The notes beneath the pieces were generated by a model. That model saw only the letters and a program-made list of their open reading frames with translations. It was not told the DNA's origin and did not search any database. From the NCBI GenBank assembly GCA_902363555.1, contig CABJAM010000002.1, forward strand, positions 744,001 to 808,000: a stretch of DNA of 64,000 bases, given 5' to 3'. The position numbers and the translations under genes are program-made. The DNA comes from Lachnospiraceae bacterium (lineage in GTDB: Bacteria; Bacillota; Clostridia; Lachnospirales; Lachnospiraceae). Within the stretch, counting starts at the first letter, position 1. Every line of letters begins with the position of its first letter. Of this stretch, positions 33,888 to 43,873 are shown piece by piece.

Positions 33888-36584
33888 ATGCGCGCGATCG
33901 GCATCAGCACCTGCAAATTTCTGTTGGATGAGGACCTGACGATCCTGGATGCCAGTGAATACTTTTATAACAGCATTGGCTATACCAGGGATGAATACAC
34001 CAGCCTTTTTCCATCTCTCCGTGACTACTATAAATACCATATGAAAGAATTTGACACGTTAAAGGACGCTGCCACGGCTGCTTCTGAAGCCGGCGGGCAG
34101 GGCTTTACTGCGGACTGCCGGATGCCCGTAAAGGACAGCCTCTATATTGAAGTACGCCTTAATGGCAGTCTTCTGGAAGAAACCGTCAATGGCTGCGCCG
34201 TATGCTTTATGGTCCTGACGGATATCACCGACATTATCCGTGACAGAGATGACCGGATCGAGTCCTTTCAATGGCTGATGGATGAGTATACCGGAAATAT
34301 TTATATCAGCGACATGGATACCTACGAGCTGCTTTACCTGAACCGTGAAAGCTGTAAAACGCTCCAGGCCACCCCGGATAGCCTTAAAGGACGAAAATGC
34401 TATGAGGCCATTCAGGGAAGGACCGAGCCCTGCCCATTTTGTACGAACCCAAAGCTGAAATGGGATGAATTTTATGAATGGGAGTTTTTTAATCCTGTAC
34501 TTGACCGGACCTTTTTGATCAAAAACCGTATCATCAACTGGTTTGGCCACAAATCCCGGATTGAGCTTTCCCACGATATGTACAGCGTCGAATACAAGCT
34601 GGCCAAAAAGGACCGGGAGCGGGAAGCCCTCTTAAGAACGATCCCCGGCGGCTTTGCCCGGATCGACGCCAGAGATTACAGCACAGTGCTCTGGTACGGC
34701 GCCAGCTTCCTCCATACGATCGGTTATACAAAGGAGCAGTTTGAAAATGAGCTCCATTCCAAGTGTACATATTTCCATCCCGATGACTGGCAGCGCGCTC
34801 TATCGATTATGAATGATATCCGCACGACACGTCAAAGCTCGGTGCTGGAAGCCCGTATTATTACCCATAGTGGGGAGACGAAAATCCTCACCTTAACGCT
34901 GTGCTATGTCAGCGGCGAGGAAAGCTGGGATGGTATTCCGTCCTTTTACAGTGTGGATATCGATGTGACTGAGGAACGGCAGGAGCAGGCCCGGCAGAAA
35001 AAGGCGCTGGAAGAAGCCTACCAGACCGCGCGGGTGGCCAATTCCGCCAAGACCAATTTTCTTTCATCCATGTCCCACGATATACGGACACCGATGAACG
35101 CCATTATGGGCATGGCCGCCATCGCAAAGGCAAACCTGTCCTCCCCGGAAAAGGTTTCGGACTGTCTTGGCAAGATCAATGTCTCCAGCCGGCACCTGTT
35201 AAACCTGATCAATGAAGTGCTGGATATGTCCAAAATCGAAAGCGGAAAGATCGATCTGACGCCGGAGGAAGTCAATCTTCCCCAGTTGATCCAGAACGTC
35301 TCCGATATGTGCCGGCCACTGGTCACGGAGAAGAAACAGGAGCTGCAGATCAATGTAGGACAGGTGCTCCACGAAAAATTCGTGGCCGACGGCGACCGGC
35401 TCCAGCAGGTATTTATGAACCTGCTCTCCAACTCCATCAAGTATACGCCGGACGGCGGAAAAATAACGGTGATGATCAATGAGCGCCCGTCACTTACGGG
35501 TAAAAAGAGCCAGTATGAATTTATATTCAAGGATAACGGCATCGGGATGTCCAAAGAATATATTCCCCATCTGTTTGAACCGTTTTCCCGGGCGGAGGAT
35601 TCCCGGACGAGCAAAACCCAGGGAACCGGTCTTGGCATGGCCATCACAGAGAACATTATCCGCATGATGAACGGCTCCATCGAGGTGGAAAGTACCGTCG
35701 GCATAGGCACAACGTTTACGATCACCGTACAGTTTGACATACTGGATGACGAGGAAAGCTGCGATAATGAGCTGGTCGGCCTGCCGGTGCTCGTTGTGGA
35801 TGACGATATGATCGTCTGTGAAAATGCCACCGCCCTTTTAAATGAGCTGGGGATGCGCGGCTACTGGGTACTCTCCGGGGCCGAGGCCATTGTCCGCGTG
35901 GAAAAGGCCCATTATGACGGTGATGATTTCTTTGCTGTCATTTTGGACTGGGTAATGCCGGAAATGGATGGTCTGGAAACACTTCGGGAAATCCGCAAAA
36001 GGCTTGGGGAACATGTGCCGATCATCATCATTTCCGCCTATGATTATTCCGACATTGAGGATGAATTTGTGCGGGCCGGCGCGGATGCCTTTATTACCAA
36101 GCCGCTTTTCAAATCCAAAATGCTCCATGTGCTCCAGCTCTTTTGTGATACAAGCCGCGGCGACAGCGCAAATGCATATATGGAGAAAAAGCCCAGCCCT
36201 CTTGCCGGAAAACGAGTCCTTTTAGCGGAAGATAATGAGCTTAACCGGGAAATTGCCACCGAGCTTCTGACCATGGAAGGCATCCAGGTGGATTCTGTGG
36301 AAAACGGCCAGCAGGCGTGCGACATATACAAAGCATCCGCTCCCGGTTATTACGCGGCTATCCTTATGGATATACAGATGCCGGTGATGAACGGCTACGA
36401 TGCCGCCGCCCATATACGCCAGATGAACCGTGAGGACGCAGATACGATCCCCATTATCGCCCTGACGGCCAACGCCTTTACCGCCGATGTGGGCAAATCC
36501 CACAGTGTGGGTATGAATGACCACATCGCCAAGCCCATCGATATCGACCATCTTATGGAAACACTCCAGCGATGGATCCTGTAA
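33888..36584 (+). CDS. Hybrid sensor histidine kinase with PAS domains and two receiver domains
   Basis: 898 aa from the ATG at 33888 (AGGAG seven bases upstream; a TTG 27 bases earlier is less likely). PAS domains cover roughly 1-120, 125-240 and 245-360; the second contains GRKCYEAIQGRTEPCPFC, a Cys-rich PAS variant. The kinase core has SHDIRTPMNAI (phospho-acceptor His), an N-box NLLSNSIKYTPDGG, and DNGIGMS / GTGLGMAI. Receiver one has VLVVDDD and Asp in VILDWVMPEMDG; receiver two has LLAEDNELNREI and ILMDIQMPVMNG. No membrane helix, so it senses a cytosolic cue. There is no Hpt or output domain, so phosphotransfer must go to another protein. Confidence 0.92.
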   Translation: MRAIGISTCKFLLDEDLTILDASEYFYNSIGYTRDEYTSLFPSLRDYYKYHMKEFDTLKDAATAASEAGGQGFTADCRMPVKDSLYIEVRLNGSLLEETVNGCAVCFMVLTDITDIIRDRDDRIESFQWLMDEYTGNIYISDMDTYELLYLNRESCKTLQATPDSLKGRKCYEAIQGRTEPCPFCTNPKLKWDEFYEWEFFNPVLDRTFLIKNRIINWFGHKSRIELSHDMYSVEYKLAKKDREREALLRTIPGGFARIDARDYSTVLWYGASFLHTIGYTKEQFENELHSKCTYFHPDDWQRALSIMNDIRTTRQSSVLEARIITHSGETKILTLTLCYVSGEESWDGIPSFYSVDIDVTEERQEQARQKKALEEAYQTARVANSAKTNFLSSMSHDIRTPMNAIMGMAAIAKANLSSPEKVSDCLGKINVSSRHLLNLINEVLDMSKIESGKIDLTPEEVNLPQLIQNVSDMCRPLVTEKKQELQINVGQVLHEKFVADGDRLQQVFMNLLSNSIKYTPDGGKITVMINERPSLTGKKSQYEFIFKDNGIGMSKEYIPHLFEPFSRAEDSRTSKTQGTGLGMAITENIIRMMNGSIEVESTVGIGTTFTITVQFDILDDEESCDNELVGLPVLVVDDDMIVCENATALLNELGMRGYWVLSGAEAIVRVEKAHYDGDDFFAVILDWVMPEMDGLETLREIRKRLGEHVPIIIISAYDYSDIEDEFVRAGADAFITKPLFKSKMLHVLQLFCDTSRGDSANAYMEKKPSPLAGKRVLLAEDNELNREIATELLTMEGIQVDSVENGQQACDIYKASAPGYYAAILMDIQMPVMNGYDAAAHIRQMNREDADTIPIIALTANAFTADVGKSHSVGMNDHIAKPIDIDHLMETLQRWIL

Positions 36585-36588
36585 AACA

Positions 36589-36640
36589 CCAAAGCCGCAG
36601 AATGAGATTGCAAAACATTTCTCATCCTGCGGCTTTTTAA
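36589..36640. terminator. Bidirectional terminator between kinase and TetR genes
   Basis: AAAGCCGCAGAATGAGA pairs with TCTCATCCTGCGGCTTT (one mismatch) around a short loop, followed by TTTTT on the plus strand. It serves both convergent genes. Confidence 0.85.
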
Positions 36641-36657
36641 GTCGTATCCGGTTACAA

Positions 36658-37248
36658 TTACTCCGTTCCATGCTCAAAAGGGGTCTTTTTTGTGACCCCT
36701 AAAACTCCATTGGCTACCAGGGACTGCATGATCTGAAACAGCGTCTCGATACTCATTTCTTTTCCATTTTCATACCAAAGATTCAGCATCCCGATCATTG
36801 CAGAAAAAGCAAAAGTGATCATATACTCAAGATATGGCTCTGTAATGGAAAAGCCGAAATTTTTTAATAATACCGGCTCTACCTTCTGCTTTAGCTTTGC
36901 ATGGAAACCCGGGTCTCCCCGATTGCTGAGTAAAATATAAATTTTATCATCATAAGCAGAAAATATTTGCGCACAGCTTCGTGAAAATTCCGTAAAATTA
37001 TCAGGGAATCCCTCTTTAAACCGGCTTTCCATACGCGTCTCCAAATCTGCTAAAAGCTCATCTTCCAATGTTTCCAGCAAATCATAAATATCCGTAAAAT
37101 ACTCATAAAACGTGCTGCGGTTAAACCCGGCCATCCGGGTAAGACTGCCTACGGTAACATTGCTCATCCCCTTGTCACAATAAAGCTGCCAGAATGAATC
37201 CATTAATTTTCTGCGCGTCTGCGCCGTAACCTCGGGTTGTTTTTTCAT
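36658..37248 (-). CDS. TetR-family transcriptional regulator
   Basis: 196 aa from the ATG at 37248 (GGAGG eight bases upstream). The N-terminal helix-turn-helix (KLMDSFWQLYCDKGMSNVTVGSLTRMAGFNRSTFYEYFTDIYDLLETLEDEL) is typical of TetR, and the all-helical remainder would bind an inducer. It is divergent from the three-gene ABC exporter at 37384-40389, with only 135 bases between, and is most likely its repressor, relieved by a transported compound. Confidence 0.9.
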   Translation of the reverse strand: MKKQPEVTAQTRRKLMDSFWQLYCDKGMSNVTVGSLTRMAGFNRSTFYEYFTDIYDLLETLEDELLADLETRMESRFKEGFPDNFTEFSRSCAQIFSAYDDKIYILLSNRGDPGFHAKLKQKVEPVLLKNFGFSITEPYLEYMITFAFSAMIGMLNLWYENGKEMSIETLFQIMQSLVANGVLGVTKKTPFEHGTE

Positions 37249-37300
37249 ACTGCTCACCTCCAATCATCCTATCATCCGACAATTTTAAAAAAACTGTTGG

Positions 37301-37351
37301 TTGACGAATACATTAAATTGAATATAATTGGATTATACAACGAGTTGTTGG
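37301..37351 (+). promoter_or_regulatory. Promoter and possible TetR operator for the ABC exporter
   Basis: TTGACG (37301-37306), 16 bases, and perfect TATAAT (37323-37328). Just downstream, ACAACGAGTTGT is a short palindrome, and CCGACA...TGTTGG flanks the -35 region (37277-37300); both are candidate TetR-binding sites. Confidence 0.6.
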
Positions 37352-37383
37352 ATAAATCAAGGACAAAGTTAGGAGTGATATAA

Positions 37384-38295
37384 ATGTCAGTTATCGAAGT
37401 CGACCATTTGACAAAAGACTACGGGCATGGCAGAGGCGTGTTCGATGTCTGTGCTCATGTGGATAAGGGCGAGTGCTTTGGCTTTCTTGGACCAAACGGA
37501 GCCGGCAAGAGCACGACGATCCGGCATTTGATGGGTTTTTCAAAACCACAGAGTGGTTCCACGGCCATCGACGGACTGGATAGCTGGGTACATTCCGCGC
37601 AGCTTCAGCATGAGGTCGGATATTTACCCGGAGAAATTGCTTTTCCCTCAGGAATGACAGGCACGCAATTTTTAAAGATGCAGCAAAAAATGAGAGGCGT
37701 CACAGATCCAGCCTATTTAGAGAAGCTGCTGAAAACCTTTGAACTGAACCCGAATATCGGATTAAAGCAGATGAGTCTGGGAACCAAACGAAAGCTGGCG
37801 GTTGTCACGGCTTTTATGCATGATCCCCAGATATTGATCCTGGATGAACCTACGTCCGGCCTGGACCCGATCATGCAGGAAATATTTATTGATTACATTC
37901 TTGAGGAAAAGAAAAGAGGAAAAACCATATTTTTATCCTCGCACATATTCCATGAGGTGGATGCTTCCTGTGACCGGATCGCCATCATCAAGGATGGAAA
38001 AATCGTCTCGGAGTTTGATCCGGAGGTACTAAAAAAAGAGAGTGACAAAATTTACAGAGTGACCTTCCAGGATAAAAAGCAATGGGAAGCATTCACTACA
38101 CATAATTATCACTTTACATCCATAAACGCCAGAAAGCTCCGTGCCAGAATACAGTTAAAAAACAGTGAGATCACATCGTTCCTCGCAGATATTTCTGAGT
38201 ATCATATAAGTGATTTTACAGAGTTTCCGTTTTCGCTGGAGGATTACTTTATGAAGTTTTATCGTGAGGATAAAGTATTTGAGGGGGTGAAGTGA
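37384..38295 (+). CDS. ABC transporter ATP-binding protein 1
   Basis: 303 aa. Walker A GPNGAGKSTT (about 40), a Q-loop-like VGYLPGEIAFP, signature MSLGTKRKLAVVTAF (variant of LSGGQ), Walker B ILILDEPTSGLDP and H-loop LSSHIFHEVD. The last 75 residues are a family-specific tail. It belongs to the BcrA/CcmA-like exporter ATPases. Its stop overlaps the start of a second, related ATPase gene by four bases; the two probably form a heterodimer driving the permease at 39196. Exported substrate unknown. Confidence 0.92.
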   Translation: MSVIEVDHLTKDYGHGRGVFDVCAHVDKGECFGFLGPNGAGKSTTIRHLMGFSKPQSGSTAIDGLDSWVHSAQLQHEVGYLPGEIAFPSGMTGTQFLKMQQKMRGVTDPAYLEKLLKTFELNPNIGLKQMSLGTKRKLAVVTAFMHDPQILILDEPTSGLDPIMQEIFIDYILEEKKRGKTIFLSSHIFHEVDASCDRIAIIKDGKIVSEFDPEVLKKESDKIYRVTFQDKKQWEAFTTHNYHFTSINARKLRARIQLKNSEITSFLADISEYHISDFTEFPFSLEDYFMKFYREDKVFEGVK

Positions 38296-39209
38296 TGAAC
38301 GATGTCATTATAAAAACAAGCGGACTGACAAAAGACTATGGCAAGGGCCGGGGAATCTTTGATATCGACCTTGAGGTGCACAAAGGCGAGGTGTATGGCT
38401 TTGTGGGAACAAACGGCTCCGGAAAGACGACAACGATCCGCAATATGATGGGATTTATCCGGCCGGACCGCGGAACCTCCATCGTCAACGGACTTGATTC
38501 CTGGACCAGATCCGCGGATATTATGAAAAATGTCAGCTATGTTCCCGGAGAAATCGCATTTCCGGCCTTAAAGACCGGTACTGAATTTCTCAAAACTCAG
38601 GCAAAATATCTGGGCGTTACAGATTTCAAATATATGAATCATGTGATCGAACTGCTCCAATTGGACCCGACGGCGAATCTAAAAAGAATGAGCAAGGGTA
38701 TGAAGCAGAAAACCGCCATTGTCGCCGCTTTAATGGGCGAAAAAGAGATTCTTGTACTGGACGAACCGACCACCGGCCTGGACCCGCTGATGCGCGAAGC
38801 GTTTCTCGATCTGATCCGCGAAGAAAAACAAAAGGGGCATACGGTATTTATGTCCAGCCATATTTTTGAAGAAATCGAAGCAGTGTGCGACCGGGTCGCC
38901 ATGATCAGGGATGGGCATATCATTGATGTATCTTCTTTATATGATTTACGCCATCCGTCCATAAAAAATTTCATCATAGAATTTGAACAGAGCGCTCAGC
39001 AGCAGCAGTTTGTCGAAAATCCCCAATTTTCAACAGAACGCACAGAAGCAAATACATGTACGGTTCAATGCCCTGTTGAGCAACTGGATGATTTATTCAA
39101 TGTGCTTAAAAATTACAGTATTACAAATTTACGTGAAATTCATCTTTCACTGCAGCAGCAGTTTATGAAAGCCTATAAGGAGGGTCAAAGTCATAATGGA
39201 AACAAATAA
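38292..39209 (+). CDS. ABC transporter ATP-binding protein 2
   Basis: 305 aa, a close paralogue of the preceding gene and probably a tandem duplication. Walker A GTNGSGKTTT, VSYVPGEIAFP, signature MSKGMKQKTAIVAAL, Walker B ILVLDEPTTGLDP and H-loop MSSHIFEEIE are all present, so both ATPases look active. The start overlaps the first gene by four bases and the stop overlaps the permease gene by 14. The Glu-Ile-Ala-Phe-Pro segment after the Q-loop is shared by both copies. Confidence 0.92.
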   Translation: MMNDVIIKTSGLTKDYGKGRGIFDIDLEVHKGEVYGFVGTNGSGKTTTIRNMMGFIRPDRGTSIVNGLDSWTRSADIMKNVSYVPGEIAFPALKTGTEFLKTQAKYLGVTDFKYMNHVIELLQLDPTANLKRMSKGMKQKTAIVAALMGEKEILVLDEPTTGLDPLMREAFLDLIREEKQKGHTVFMSSHIFEEIEAVCDRVAMIRDGHIIDVSSLYDLRHPSIKNFIIEFEQSAQQQQFVENPQFSTERTEANTCTVQCPVEQLDDLFNVLKNYSITNLREIHLSLQQQFMKAYKEGQSHNGNK

Positions 39210-40389
39210 AAAAACAGCCCGGTTTTTTTCAAAGCCTTTAATGGGGCAGACGGTCAAATCCAACTGGGTGCTCTGCCTTGCAATTTTACTTGTTATGATA
39301 CTTCTCGGAAATGTTATGAACTATGCCATGAGCATGATGGCCACAGAAAAGTCCGATGTGGATGTTACGGAGTACCAGGAAAGCTTCTACACCTATCTCG
39401 GCGCCCTGGCCGCCTATGATACTATGACACAGCAGGAGCTGTCCTACCACGATTTTATCAGTGGCGACAATGATGCTGCTTATGAAATGGCTTTTGAGAT
39501 GCTCAATACACAGGCGGATATGGACCTGAGTACAGAAGGCTTTCAGGAAGCCATTGACGGACTAGCACAGTCCGATATCAGCCTGGATAAATATGTGAAG
39601 CAATTTGAATATGTCTATGTGTTAAATCAATCCGAGGGCGTATTTGACAAGGAAGCGTTGACCATGTCCGAAATGCTGACCATCACTCTGGATATGATGG
39701 GCGTCTCCTCCGATATGGTTGAAAAAATGAGCGAAATGAACCCCGCATCCATGATGAACCAAATGTACTATACGGCGATGGGCCTGCTCCCCATTTTCAT
39801 ACTCATCGTTATTTTGGCCAATTCCCTCATTGCCAGCCAGGTAGACCGGGGTTCCATGGCCTATGTACTGTCCACGCCAACCAAACGCTCGGCCGTGGCC
39901 ATAACACAGATGGTATTTATGCTCGTTGTACCACTTATAATGATCGGCATCGTCTGCGCGACCCGAATCGGTACCTCGTTCCTGTTTTATGACGAAGTAA
40001 ATGTTCCGGGCATGCTGGCCTTATTTGGCGGAATGTATATTCTGGTCGAGGCGGTTTGCGCACTGTGCTACATGGGAAGCTGCCTGTTCTCGCAGAGCAA
40101 AAAGGCGATGGCCTTTGGCGGCGGTCTGGCGGTCTGGTTTTTCCTTGCATCCATGATCGGTCTGTTTGGATCTGAAAATATGGTCAATACCGGTATGGGC
40201 GTGGAAGAGCTCAGCATCTTTAACAAGCTGACCCTGGTCGGATTATATGATGTGGATGCCCTGGCAACGGTTGGAACCGGCAATGTGGATACAGCCTTTG
40301 TATGGAAGCTTTTAGTCTTAGTGGCCGTGGCTATTGCCTGCTACACGATCGGTGCCGTCCGGTTTTCTAAAAAAGATCTGCCACTTTAA
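39196..40389 (+). CDS. ABC-2-type exporter permease
   Basis: 397 aa. One membrane helix lies near residues 23-45, then a large outside loop (about 50-185) rich in acidic residues and Met, then five more helices ending in IGAVRFSKKDLPL. IASQVDRGSMAYVLSTPTKRSAVAITQ after the second helix is typical of ABC-2 permeases (NatB/YhaP-like). It completes the TetR-controlled exporter; only one permease gene is present, so it may act as a homodimer with the two different ATPases. Confidence 0.88.
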   Translation: METNKKTARFFSKPLMGQTVKSNWVLCLAILLVMILLGNVMNYAMSMMATEKSDVDVTEYQESFYTYLGALAAYDTMTQQELSYHDFISGDNDAAYEMAFEMLNTQADMDLSTEGFQEAIDGLAQSDISLDKYVKQFEYVYVLNQSEGVFDKEALTMSEMLTITLDMMGVSSDMVEKMSEMNPASMMNQMYYTAMGLLPIFILIVILANSLIASQVDRGSMAYVLSTPTKRSAVAITQMVFMLVVPLIMIGIVCATRIGTSFLFYDEVNVPGMLALFGGMYILVEAVCALCYMGSCLFSQSKKAMAFGGGLAVWFFLASMIGLFGSENMVNTGMGVEELSIFNKLTLVGLYDVDALATVGTGNVDTAFVWKLLVLVAVAIACYTIGAVRFSKKDLPL

Positions 40390-40414
40390 AATTTATAAGT
40401 CCGTTACACCATGG

Positions 40415-40449
40415 ACAAAGGCCTGCGCGGTTACTGCACAGGCCTTTGT
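40415..40449. terminator. Probable terminator between exporter and phosphoesterase genes
   Basis: ACAAAGGCCTG (40415-40425) and CAGGCCTTTGT (40439-40449) form an 11-bp perfect stem with a 13-base loop between two convergent genes. Uridine runs on either side are weak. Confidence 0.6.
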
Positions 40450-40466
40450 GAACGTTATAAGCTTTA

Positions 40467-41618
40467 TTATTTTTCAGGGAAGGTGACCTGAAGTACCGCA
40501 ATTTCGCTGTCGGACCCCACACGCATGGGCGGCCCCCATGTTCCCGCGCCAGAAGTGACGACGACCTGAGGACTCTTAGCGTTCTTCCGGTAATATCCGT
40601 AGTTGACCTCCATCGTTATTTCATTGATTACATTTACAGGAAAAAACTGACCACGGTGGGTATGACCGCATAAAATGAGATCATTTTTTCTTTGATACTC
40701 TCCTATATTTGCCGGATTGTGATCCAAAATGATCCTTGGATAATCCGCAAACTCAGCCACATCCTCCAGAGCCGTTCTTTTCTCCCCCTGATCACCGATG
40801 GGGCTGGAATCCTTTCGGCCTGCTAAAATGATCTTATCATCGATCAGCACCGATTCATCCTGGAGCAGGCGGACCTGAGTCTTGTCAAGAAATTCCAGCA
40901 TCCCCTCATACCCTGCACCTGCATCATGGTTTCCAAGGCAGGCATAAACACCATAAGGCGCATTTATCTGGCGGAACAGCTCCTGAAGCTCCGAAGGATT
41001 TTCCAGAGCCGTAATATCCCCGTCAAAAATATCTCCCACAATGCAGACAATGTCCGGTTCGGCCGCATTTACTGCCTTCACAATTTTTTCCAGATGCTCC
41101 GTTCCGACCACATAGCCCATATGTAGATCACTGATTAGTGCAATTCTCATGGAATCAGTTTCACCATCCGTCTCCTGGAGCACGATGTCGTAGCTTTTCG
41201 TTAATATCACCGACGCATGAATACCACCATAGACTGAGAGCACCACTGATAATGCCAGCGCCGCCGCTCCGGCAGTCATCGCCGCCCCCTGGGGCAGCGG
41301 CGTGGGAAGCAGGTGGCACAGCCGGAGTATGAACAGAATTAAATCCGCAATGTTGACAAACAGTACAACAAAAACGCCCACGCCCAGCGCATAATGATCC
41401 ACAAGAAAAAGGACTCTTGGAATTTTACTGTCCGGCAGGCGGCTGAGTACAAACAGCCCCAGGATGACCAGCATTAAAATGCCGTATACCATTCCAAAGA
41501 TAACCGCACTGCCCCCGTTAAAAAGAGGGCGGAACCAAAGAAAAAGCTTGCGGCCTGTATTCACGATCAGGCCTATGACCGCCCCTAAAACAATAAGAAT
41601 CATAAGAATCAACAGCAT
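40467..41618 (-). CDS. Membrane-bound metallophosphoesterase (YkuE-like)
   Basis: 383 aa from the ATG at 41618, chosen because GGAGG lies eight bases upstream; longer in-frame starts at 41633 and 41669 lack this. Four hydrophobic segments occupy about residues 1-140. The C-terminal phosphoesterase domain has metal-binding LISDLHMGYVVG, VGDIFDGD, LGNHDAG and LCGHTHRGQFFP. Family members cleave lipid-linked or cyclic phosphodiesters at the membrane. It follows the GH3 gene by 28 bases, so the two may share a transcript, but no functional link is evident. Confidence 0.88.
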   Translation of the reverse strand: MLLILMILIVLGAVIGLIVNTGRKLFLWFRPLFNGGSAVIFGMVYGILMLVILGLFVLSRLPDSKIPRVLFLVDHYALGVGVFVVLFVNIADLILFILRLCHLLPTPLPQGAAMTAGAAALALSVVLSVYGGIHASVILTKSYDIVLQETDGETDSMRIALISDLHMGYVVGTEHLEKIVKAVNAAEPDIVCIVGDIFDGDITALENPSELQELFRQINAPYGVYACLGNHDAGAGYEGMLEFLDKTQVRLLQDESVLIDDKIILAGRKDSSPIGDQGEKRTALEDVAEFADYPRIILDHNPANIGEYQRKNDLILCGHTHRGQFFPVNVINEITMEVNYGYYRKNAKSPQVVVTSGAGTWGPPMRVGSDSEIAVLQVTFPEK

Positions 41619-41646
41619 ACGAAACGCCTCCATAGAAAATCCGTAT

Positions 41647-43752
41647 TTATAAATCCACAGGAATTTCAATCACATTTGCGTCTGATAATGCCCGGCTTCT
41701 CTCATCCGGCTGTGAGGTTCCCACATACAGCATGAACTTTTTACTATCCACATACCGCTGTCCGGCATCATCCACGATCATCAGCGCCTTTCTGTCAATA
41801 CTCATATAAAGGGGCTGCTTTTCTCCGGCCTTTACCGTCACCCGCTTAAATGCACACAGGCTGTGATTTCTCACCGCATATTTTGATTCCAGATCACGGA
41901 TATAGACCTGTACGACTTCCTCCACATCCCGGCTGCCCTGGTTTTCAAGAATACAGCAGATTTGGATATCTGAGTCCAGGGAAATGTCCTGTGTCAAATA
42001 AGCTTCCACAACCTGCGCTTTTCCATAGGTCAGGCCAAAGCCGAAGGGATAAAGAACCTCCTTCTCCACATACCGGTAGGTTCTGTTCTTCATGGAATAA
42101 TCAGTAAATTCAGGCAGGTCGGCCGAATCATAATAAAAGGTGACCGGCAGCTTTCCTCCGGGAGCCGCATCGCCAAAAAGTATGTCTGCAACGGCTCTGC
42201 CGCCCAAGGCTCCCGGATACCATGCCTGCACAACCGCCCTGGCATGGGTGTCCGCATAGGTTAAGTCCATGGCGCTTCCTGCCATCAGCACGACCACCAC
42301 AGGCTTTCCGGTCTCTATAACGGCCTTTAAAAGCCGCTGCTGGCTTTCGGGAAGTCCAAGACTTACTTTATCTCCGGCCTCGCCTACATTTCCGTCGTCC
42401 GCCTCCTCGCCTTCCATCGTCTCATCCAGTCCAAGGACGGCGATGGTAAGATCACTGTGCTTTGCCACAATGACTGCCTCAGAAATCCGGTCATCCTTCC
42501 ATGCAAGATTTTCCACCTTGTCCTTATACAGATGCGCGCCCTCGGAATAGAGCACTCTTATATCCTCACCGGCGGCATCCTGGATGCCCTCCAGCACTGT
42601 AATATATCTGGATGAGGTTCCGTGATAATTTCCGGCAAGCGCCGCACGGCTGTTGGCATTAGGGCCCACAACGCCGACGGTTTTGATGTTCTCCCTGTTC
42701 AACGGCAGCATGCCGTCATTTTTCAGAAGCACGGTACCTTTCACCGCCGCTTCCACCGCAAGGCTTTGGTGCGCCTTACATTCCACCACCTCGTAAGGAA
42801 TGTCGTCAAATTCACTTCCGCCAAACAGCCCCAGCATAAACCGGGTTGTAAACAGGCGGATACACGCCTGCGTGATCTGCTCCTGTGTGATCAGCCCGCT
42901 TTTAAGCGCTGCGCTTACATAGGCGTAGGTACAGCCGCAATTCAGATCACAGCCTGCATCCATGGCCATTTTCACGGCCTCCTTCGGCCCCGGCACCACA
43001 TTATGGTTCTGATAAAAATCACGGATAGCCCAGCAGTCGGATACGACGTGCCCTTCAAAGCCCCAGTCATCCCGTAAAATATCCTTCAGAAGCGTTTTAC
43101 TGCCGCAGCACGGCTCGCCGTTGGTCCGGTTGTAAGCGCCCATCACAGACTCTACCCCGGCCTCCTTTACAAGCGCCTCAAAAGCGGGAAGATAGGTTTC
43201 ATATAAATCCTTCTGAGAAACCACCGCGTCAAATTCATGGCGGAGCGCCTCCGGACCGGAATGTACCGCAAAATGCTTGGCGCAGGCCGCCGCCTTCATC
43301 GTCTCTTTATCCCCCTGGAGTCCTTTTACAAAAGCTACGCCAAGTCTTGACGTCAGATAAGGGTCCTCACCGTAAGTTTCATGCCCTCTGCCCCATCTGG
43401 GGTCACGGAAGATGTTCACATTGGGCGACCAGAAGGTCAGGCCCTTATAAATATCCCTGTCATCCTCCGAAGAATAGGCGTTATACTTCGCCCTTCCCTC
43501 AGTGGCAATGATATCTGCGATTTTCCCAAGCAGTTCATCATCAAACATGGCGGCTAAACCGATCGCCTGGGGAAACACCGTGGCGCTCCCCGCTCTGGCT
43601 ACCCCGTGCAGAGCTTCATTCCACCAGTTATAGGTGGGTATTCCCAGCCTTTCAATGGCCGGTGCATCAAACTTTAACTGGCTGGCGCGTTCCTCGATCG
43701 TCATCTGACCAACCAGCTTTTCGGCTTTTTGTCTGGCTTCTTCTCGTGTCAT
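41647..43752 (-). CDS. Glycoside hydrolase family 3 (beta-glucosidase/beta-xylosidase type)
   Basis: 701 aa from the ATG at 43752 (GGAGG upstream). No signal peptide, so intracellular. The N-terminal barrel shows the substrate loop FWSPNVNIFRDPRWGRGHETYGEDPYL and AACAKHFAVHSGPEALRH, and the nucleophile Asp in HVVSDCWAI. The alpha/beta sandwich contains VVVVLMAGSAMDL, and a C-terminal fibronectin-like domain follows (about 590-690). RWGRGHETYGEDPYL is common in beta-xylosidases and beta-glucosidases; the specificity is not fixed by sequence alone. It would act on imported oligosaccharides. Confidence 0.9.
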   Translation of the reverse strand: MTREEARQKAEKLVGQMTIEERASQLKFDAPAIERLGIPTYNWWNEALHGVARAGSATVFPQAIGLAAMFDDELLGKIADIIATEGRAKYNAYSSEDDRDIYKGLTFWSPNVNIFRDPRWGRGHETYGEDPYLTSRLGVAFVKGLQGDKETMKAAACAKHFAVHSGPEALRHEFDAVVSQKDLYETYLPAFEALVKEAGVESVMGAYNRTNGEPCCGSKTLLKDILRDDWGFEGHVVSDCWAIRDFYQNHNVVPGPKEAVKMAMDAGCDLNCGCTYAYVSAALKSGLITQEQITQACIRLFTTRFMLGLFGGSEFDDIPYEVVECKAHQSLAVEAAVKGTVLLKNDGMLPLNRENIKTVGVVGPNANSRAALAGNYHGTSSRYITVLEGIQDAAGEDIRVLYSEGAHLYKDKVENLAWKDDRISEAVIVAKHSDLTIAVLGLDETMEGEEADDGNVGEAGDKVSLGLPESQQRLLKAVIETGKPVVVVLMAGSAMDLTYADTHARAVVQAWYPGALGGRAVADILFGDAAPGGKLPVTFYYDSADLPEFTDYSMKNRTYRYVEKEVLYPFGFGLTYGKAQVVEAYLTQDISLDSDIQICCILENQGSRDVEEVVQVYIRDLESKYAVRNHSLCAFKRVTVKAGEKQPLYMSIDRKALMIVDDAGQRYVDSKKFMLYVGTSQPDERSRALSDANVIEIPVDL

Positions 43753-43873
43753 AATTCTGCCTTCCTCCCTAAAATAATGCAATCCGTAACCAATCCTGCC
43801 TCATGGACTGCACCTTTTTCCATGTAAGACTATTTTAGCGCCAGATGCACGACACTGCAAGTCAGAAATGATC

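Noticed and set aside
35018..35830. Minus-strand open frame of 270 codons inside the hybrid kinase gene
   Set aside because: Opposes the kinase core and receiver domain with all motifs intact; Ser-rich shadow without ribosome site.
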